DNA from: Pseudomonas gingeri
GTDB taxonomy: Bacteria; Pseudomonadota; Gammaproteobacteria; Pseudomonadales; Pseudomonadaceae
Direction: 5' to 3'
NCBI RefSeq assembly: GCF_013385425.1
Contig: NZ_JACAQA010000015.1
Span: 172,522-236,521, forward strand
Length of the DNA stretch: 64,000 nucleotides
This document shows, in pieces, positions 61,270-64,000 of the stretch (positions are counted from its first letter, which is position 1; the number at the start of each line of letters is the position of its first letter). Both the position numbers and the translations under genes were made by a program. The notes beneath the pieces are model-generated. The model was given only the letters and a program-made list of their open reading frames with translations, was not told the origin of the DNA and did no database searches.

Positions 61270-61560
61270 TCAGTGTTTCTCTCTCGCGGGGAGGGTCGCC
61301 TCCTGGCTCAAGCCTTCGAGGTAGTGCTCCAGATCCCCTTCGTTCAACTGAGTAAAGCGACCGTGCTCAAGGTCCATGATGCCGATCGAGGTCGCCTGAC
61401 GCAGGGCCTCAATTTTGGCGGTGTCTTCGGCGACGCGTTGTTCCAATAGACGCAAACCTTCTCGCATCACTTCGCTGGCATTCTGATAACGGCCGGACTG
61501 AACCAGGTCCTGGATAACCTGTTCCTGGTGAGGGGTGAGCACAACGTTTCGCGTCGCCAT
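61270..61560 (-). CDS. ParD-family antitoxin
   Basis: A 96-residue antitoxin. The ribbon-helix-helix domain is MATRNVVLTPHQEQVIQDLV and GRYQNASEVMREGLRLLEQR, typical of ParD. The acidic C-terminal part (EHGRFTQLNEGDLEHYLEGL) would wrap the toxin. ATG 61560 is selected because the longer open frame upstream has no relation to ParD. It should neutralise the toxin encoded next and repress the operon. Confidence 0.88.
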   Translation of the reverse strand: MATRNVVLTPHQEQVIQDLVQSGRYQNASEVMREGLRLLEQRVAEDTAKIEALRQATSIGIMDLEHGRFTQLNEGDLEHYLEGLSQEATLPAREKH

Positions 61561-61759
61561 AATGAACTCCAGATCTGGGCAAACAGATTCTTTCGACCAT
61601 TGGCATATTATGCCATTTTGCCCGCGAGCACATAGTTTGGGATTTGTATCTGACAAACTGTGTCGTACGTGGCCATCCTTCGCGCCGAACAGCGCGTGCT
61701 GGCCCCGACTGCATGCACACAAAGTCCAAAAAGGTTGTTGCAGGCGGGACGTCGGGGGC

Positions 61760-61975
61760 AACTTGATCAGTGTGGGCCCTCAGCTTGGTCAAGCCCTGCT
61801 TGATGTGTCCGGCGTTCTCACCGATCGTATGAAGCGCGCCGCGGACATTGTCGCCAGTATCAGTCGCACCTTGGCGCTCAACCCTCAAGGTCTACTCCAT
61901 CACGGCCGCTTCTAAGGCGAGCTGGTTTTGGTACAGCCGTTCGAGGACATCAGGTAGTGAATATTCAGTGGACAT
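61760..61975 (-). pseudogene. Small Pseudomonas protein gene broken by a nonsense codon
   Basis: The frame starts at ATG 61975 (MSTEYSLPDVLERLYQNQLA) and continues in the same frame through RVERQGATDTGDNVRGALHT and ENAGHIKQGLTKLR. A TAG at 61892-61894 interrupts it after 27 codons. Both halves read as one helical protein of about 70 residues that I recall as a common small hypothetical in pseudomonads. A single base change would restore the frame. The 3' end is approximate because the frame runs on into unrelated sequence. Confidence 0.6.
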
Positions 61976-62300
61976 CGTTTCGACTCCAATCGAGGAATCG
62001 AAAGCGTAGCCGCGGGGGAGGGCTTACAATAAAAGGCCCGCCAGGGTGTTTGTACGATTTAGCAAAGGAGACTTGGGGCAGGTGACTACAATCGGCCAAA
62101 GCAGCCAACCGAATAAGATCCTAAGGCAGGCCCTGAATATTTGCCCCGCTCTTGATCTGTACATGGATCAAACCGCCGAAAAAGGTGTTTCCATAAGCGC
62201 CGTTCTTGCGCCCGATCCTCGTTTACCTTAAGGGTAACAGCTTGCACCGAGTCGCAAGCCTGAACCGATTTACACTTTTCTTGGGGAGTGGAAAGTACAG
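61976..62300. other. Intergenic island DNA without a supported gene
   Basis: About 325 bases. A 61-codon open frame (62046-62231) exists but has no ribosome site or family resemblance. The promoter of the HNH gene should lie in its 3' part. Confidence 0.4.
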
Positions 62301-63158
62301 ATGGGCAGTAAGAAATACCTCAACAAGACCTGCGTTTACTGTGGAAAGCCCGGTTCGTCGACCACTGGTGACCACGTCATTGCGCGTGAATTTTTCCCTA
62401 AGGACGATCGCCACAACCTGCCCCAAGTGCCAGCTTGTGTGCCATGCAACAACGCTAAGGCAGCCCTAGAACATTACGTTCTTGCGGTATTACCGTTGGG
62501 GGGCAGGCATGATGGCGCAGCTATTGCCATTTCCGATCAGGTAGGGCCGCGGCTGGCTAAGAATCAGAAGCTGGCCAAGAGCATTGCTGAGGCGCAGCGG
62601 TCATTTTTTGTGCTGGATGCAGCTCGTACATGGCATTCAGGGACGATCACCCCATTCGATGTGACCATGTTGCTGAAACTGGCTAGCCTCATTGCCCAGG
62701 GACTTGCTTGGCACCATTGGCAGATCCTGCTCGCGCCCGATTCGCTTACCGACGCGAGACGTATGACCAGCGAAGGCGCCAAGTACTTTAGAGGTCAAAT
62801 GGCGGGGCCTGCACATGGAGAACAGGTGAAGGTCACCTTGGGCAAGGATGTCTTTCGATACCACGGGGCGTATCAACGAACTAACCCGAAGAAAATCATT
62901 TGGGAGATGACATTTTTCGGCGGTGTTGAAGTCGGACCTCTTGTTGCAAGTGGCGAGTCAGCTCGCACTGTTTTCGCCGTATCGAGCGACGAAAAAATCT
63001 GGTTTGAGCAAATCGCTCAATGGAATGCGAAAAATTCAGCAGATGAAGCGAACAACGAAAATTCAGACATCAAGTGTGCAGCAGTTTGGTCACCGGAAGT
63101 ACCACTGGCAGGGCTCAGCTTACAGACTGGCCCCGATGACACTGAGGCCATTCCTTAG
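62301..63158 (+). CDS. HNH-endonuclease-like protein of the island
   Basis: A 285-residue protein with an N-terminal HNH-type zinc site in residues 11-55: CVYCGK, then TTGDHVIAREFFP (the DH of the nuclease), then PACVPCNNAKAALE, whose CxxCN closes the site. The remaining 230 residues form a less familiar alpha/beta region (FGGVEVGPLVASGESARTVF near the C-terminus). Proteins with this start are frequent in mobile islands and defence regions. ATG 62301 has GGGGAG about 15 bases upstream. Nuclease activity is inferred from the motif. Confidence 0.7.
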   Translation: MGSKKYLNKTCVYCGKPGSSTTGDHVIAREFFPKDDRHNLPQVPACVPCNNAKAALEHYVLAVLPLGGRHDGAAIAISDQVGPRLAKNQKLAKSIAEAQRSFFVLDAARTWHSGTITPFDVTMLLKLASLIAQGLAWHHWQILLAPDSLTDARRMTSEGAKYFRGQMAGPAHGEQVKVTLGKDVFRYHGAYQRTNPKKIIWEMTFFGGVEVGPLVASGESARTVFAVSSDEKIWFEQIAQWNAKNSADEANNENSDIKCAAVWSPEVPLAGLSLQTGPDDTEAIP

Positions 63159-63480
63159 TCGACACCATTAGCGCGGTGATCCTGCCGAATTGGCCAAGGC
63201 CAAATCATAAGCGCGCCAGGACGAGATTATGCCTCATACGAACAGCTCCGTTCCCGTAGTCCGCAGTTAACGGAGATGCAGATCTCGCACAAGCGTCCGG
63301 GCGCAGCTGCCGATCACGACCGGCAGAAGTCGGCCAGAGGGCGGGCGCCCAGCCTTAGAGCTCCTTCGGCGATAGTGGTCATCCAGATATGTCTACAAAA
63401 CCAAAGGCAATTCAGTTATCCGGTGCTTGCCGTACAATTGATGAGGCGCGTGATGAGATTAAACTACGGATAAGTGCACA
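63159..63480. other. Intergenic island DNA without a supported gene
   Basis: About 322 bases. A 65-codon open frame (63276-63473) has no ribosome site and no recognisable product. Nothing else is seen. Confidence 0.4.
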
Positions 63481-63984
63481 ATGAAAAAGAAAAAGCTCAA
63501 CCCTCTAGCTCTGTTTCCTCCAAAGCTCGATTGGCTTGGCAATGAGCACGGGTGCCCTCCCTTCGACGTGCTAAATTCGATGCTATATGAAGCTGTAGCG
63601 GCGCAGCCCAGCAACGTCGAAAGGTCGCAGATTATCGGTAAGCTGATGCTAATTGGGCGTACCTACTCTGCCTCTGTGGAACGCAGAAAAACCAAGGGCC
63701 ACGTCAAGGATGAGCGGCAGGCGCTGGAGGTCATCATCGCGGCCGCCGAAGCAATTGCCGCATCAAAGTGTTCGGTGATGCTAGATGCTATCGAGGTGGA
63801 TGAGCGTCTCACCCTTGAGCGCTTACCGGAAGCTGTCGCGATTCATCTCGAGCTTTGTGGTGCCCTGGCGACGGCGAACAATCGTGAGAACAGCAGCCTT
63901 GCGTCGAAGTACTTGCATTTTCATCGGCCCGCTTTTTTCCCGATTGTGGACTCTTATGTTCGTGAGGGTTGGTCTTGGGTGTAG
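63481..63984 (+). CDS. Hypothetical protein of the island, possibly truncated
   Basis: A 167-residue protein of unknown function, without signal peptide or membrane segment. It begins MKKKKLNPLALFPPKLDWLG and is mostly helical. Near the end, SSLASKYLHFHRPAFFPIVD followed by SYVREGW resembles a motif (ASKYLHFHxP...DSxA) that I have seen well inside longer proteins. The abrupt stop 17 residues past the start of that motif suggests the C-terminus has been lost. Its neighbours are an HNH gene and the window edge. Confidence 0.6.
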   Translation: MKKKKLNPLALFPPKLDWLGNEHGCPPFDVLNSMLYEAVAAQPSNVERSQIIGKLMLIGRTYSASVERRKTKGHVKDERQALEVIIAAAEAIAASKCSVMLDAIEVDERLTLERLPEAVAIHLELCGALATANNRENSSLASKYLHFHRPAFFPIVDSYVREGWSWV

Positions 63985-64000
63985 TGGTCTACTAACCCCG

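Overview
The window is chromosomal DNA of a Pseudomonas, most likely from the P. fluorescens group. The evidence is the order gacA-uvrC-pgsA-tRNA-Gly with gacA starting at TTG, the Pseudomonas-type REP inverted repeats (GTAGGAGC / GTGGGAGC / GTGGCGAGC families), the yejABEF/npp peptide transporter, an RpoN-type 3-hydroxybutyrate locus, and high GC with strongly GC-biased third codon positions.

Layout. 1-11,000: start of a probable chemoreceptor (minus strand), then a 3,272-residue TpsA/FHA/CdiA-type exoprotein whose C-terminus is a barnase-like RNase, followed by a barstar-like immunity gene. 11,200-15,900: a small Pseudomonas DUF gene behind an unusually structured leader, a three-lipoprotein CsgG/DUF4810/DUF799 operon, an SDR gene and an unknown small protein. 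16,000-22,700: a second leuCD-like hydro-lyase pair with a LysR regulator and dctA, then a fluoroacetate-dehalogenase-type hydrolase divergent from an AraC regulator. 22,800-30,750: two facing acyl-CoA operons (acyl-CoA synthetase, SDR dehydrogenase, thiolase, two acyl-CoA dehydrogenases, enoyl-CoA hydratase, 3-hydroxyisobutyryl-CoA hydrolase) fitting branched-chain or short-chain acyl-CoA degradation. 31,200-37,250: a basic amino acid ABC importer, an Lrp regulator, CtlX and an AstA-like succinyltransferase, together an arginine/citrulline catabolic locus. 37,400-40,900: a delta-60 repeat protein and a Tat-exported tyrosinase with a small secreted companion. 41,000-47,100: acetoacetyl-CoA synthetase, 3-hydroxybutyrate dehydrogenase, a GntP permease and a sigma-54 activator, with a sigma-54 promoter in front of the permease. 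47,100-53,000: yejFEBA and ppiC. 53,150-54,700: a DAHP synthase behind an aromatic-codon leader peptide, an intrinsic terminator and a second small ORF. 54,870-57,000: a nitrilase-family hydrolase, a GNAT acetyltransferase and a divergent phage-like regulator pair. 57,000-60,200: gacA, uvrC, pgsA and tRNA-Gly(GCC). 60,400-64,000: the start of a decayed genomic island inserted after the tRNA, with a truncated P4-type integrase, a ParDE-type toxin-antitoxin, a nonsense-broken gene, an HNH protein and an unknown gene.

The most informative points are the barnase/barstar module on the TpsA tip, the aromatic attenuator in front of the DAHP synthase, the mutually exclusive stems in the leader at 11,605-11,840, and the tyrosinase whose C-terminal domain is duplicated as a separate secreted protein. 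No homology search was run. All family assignments are read from motifs and neighbourhood.
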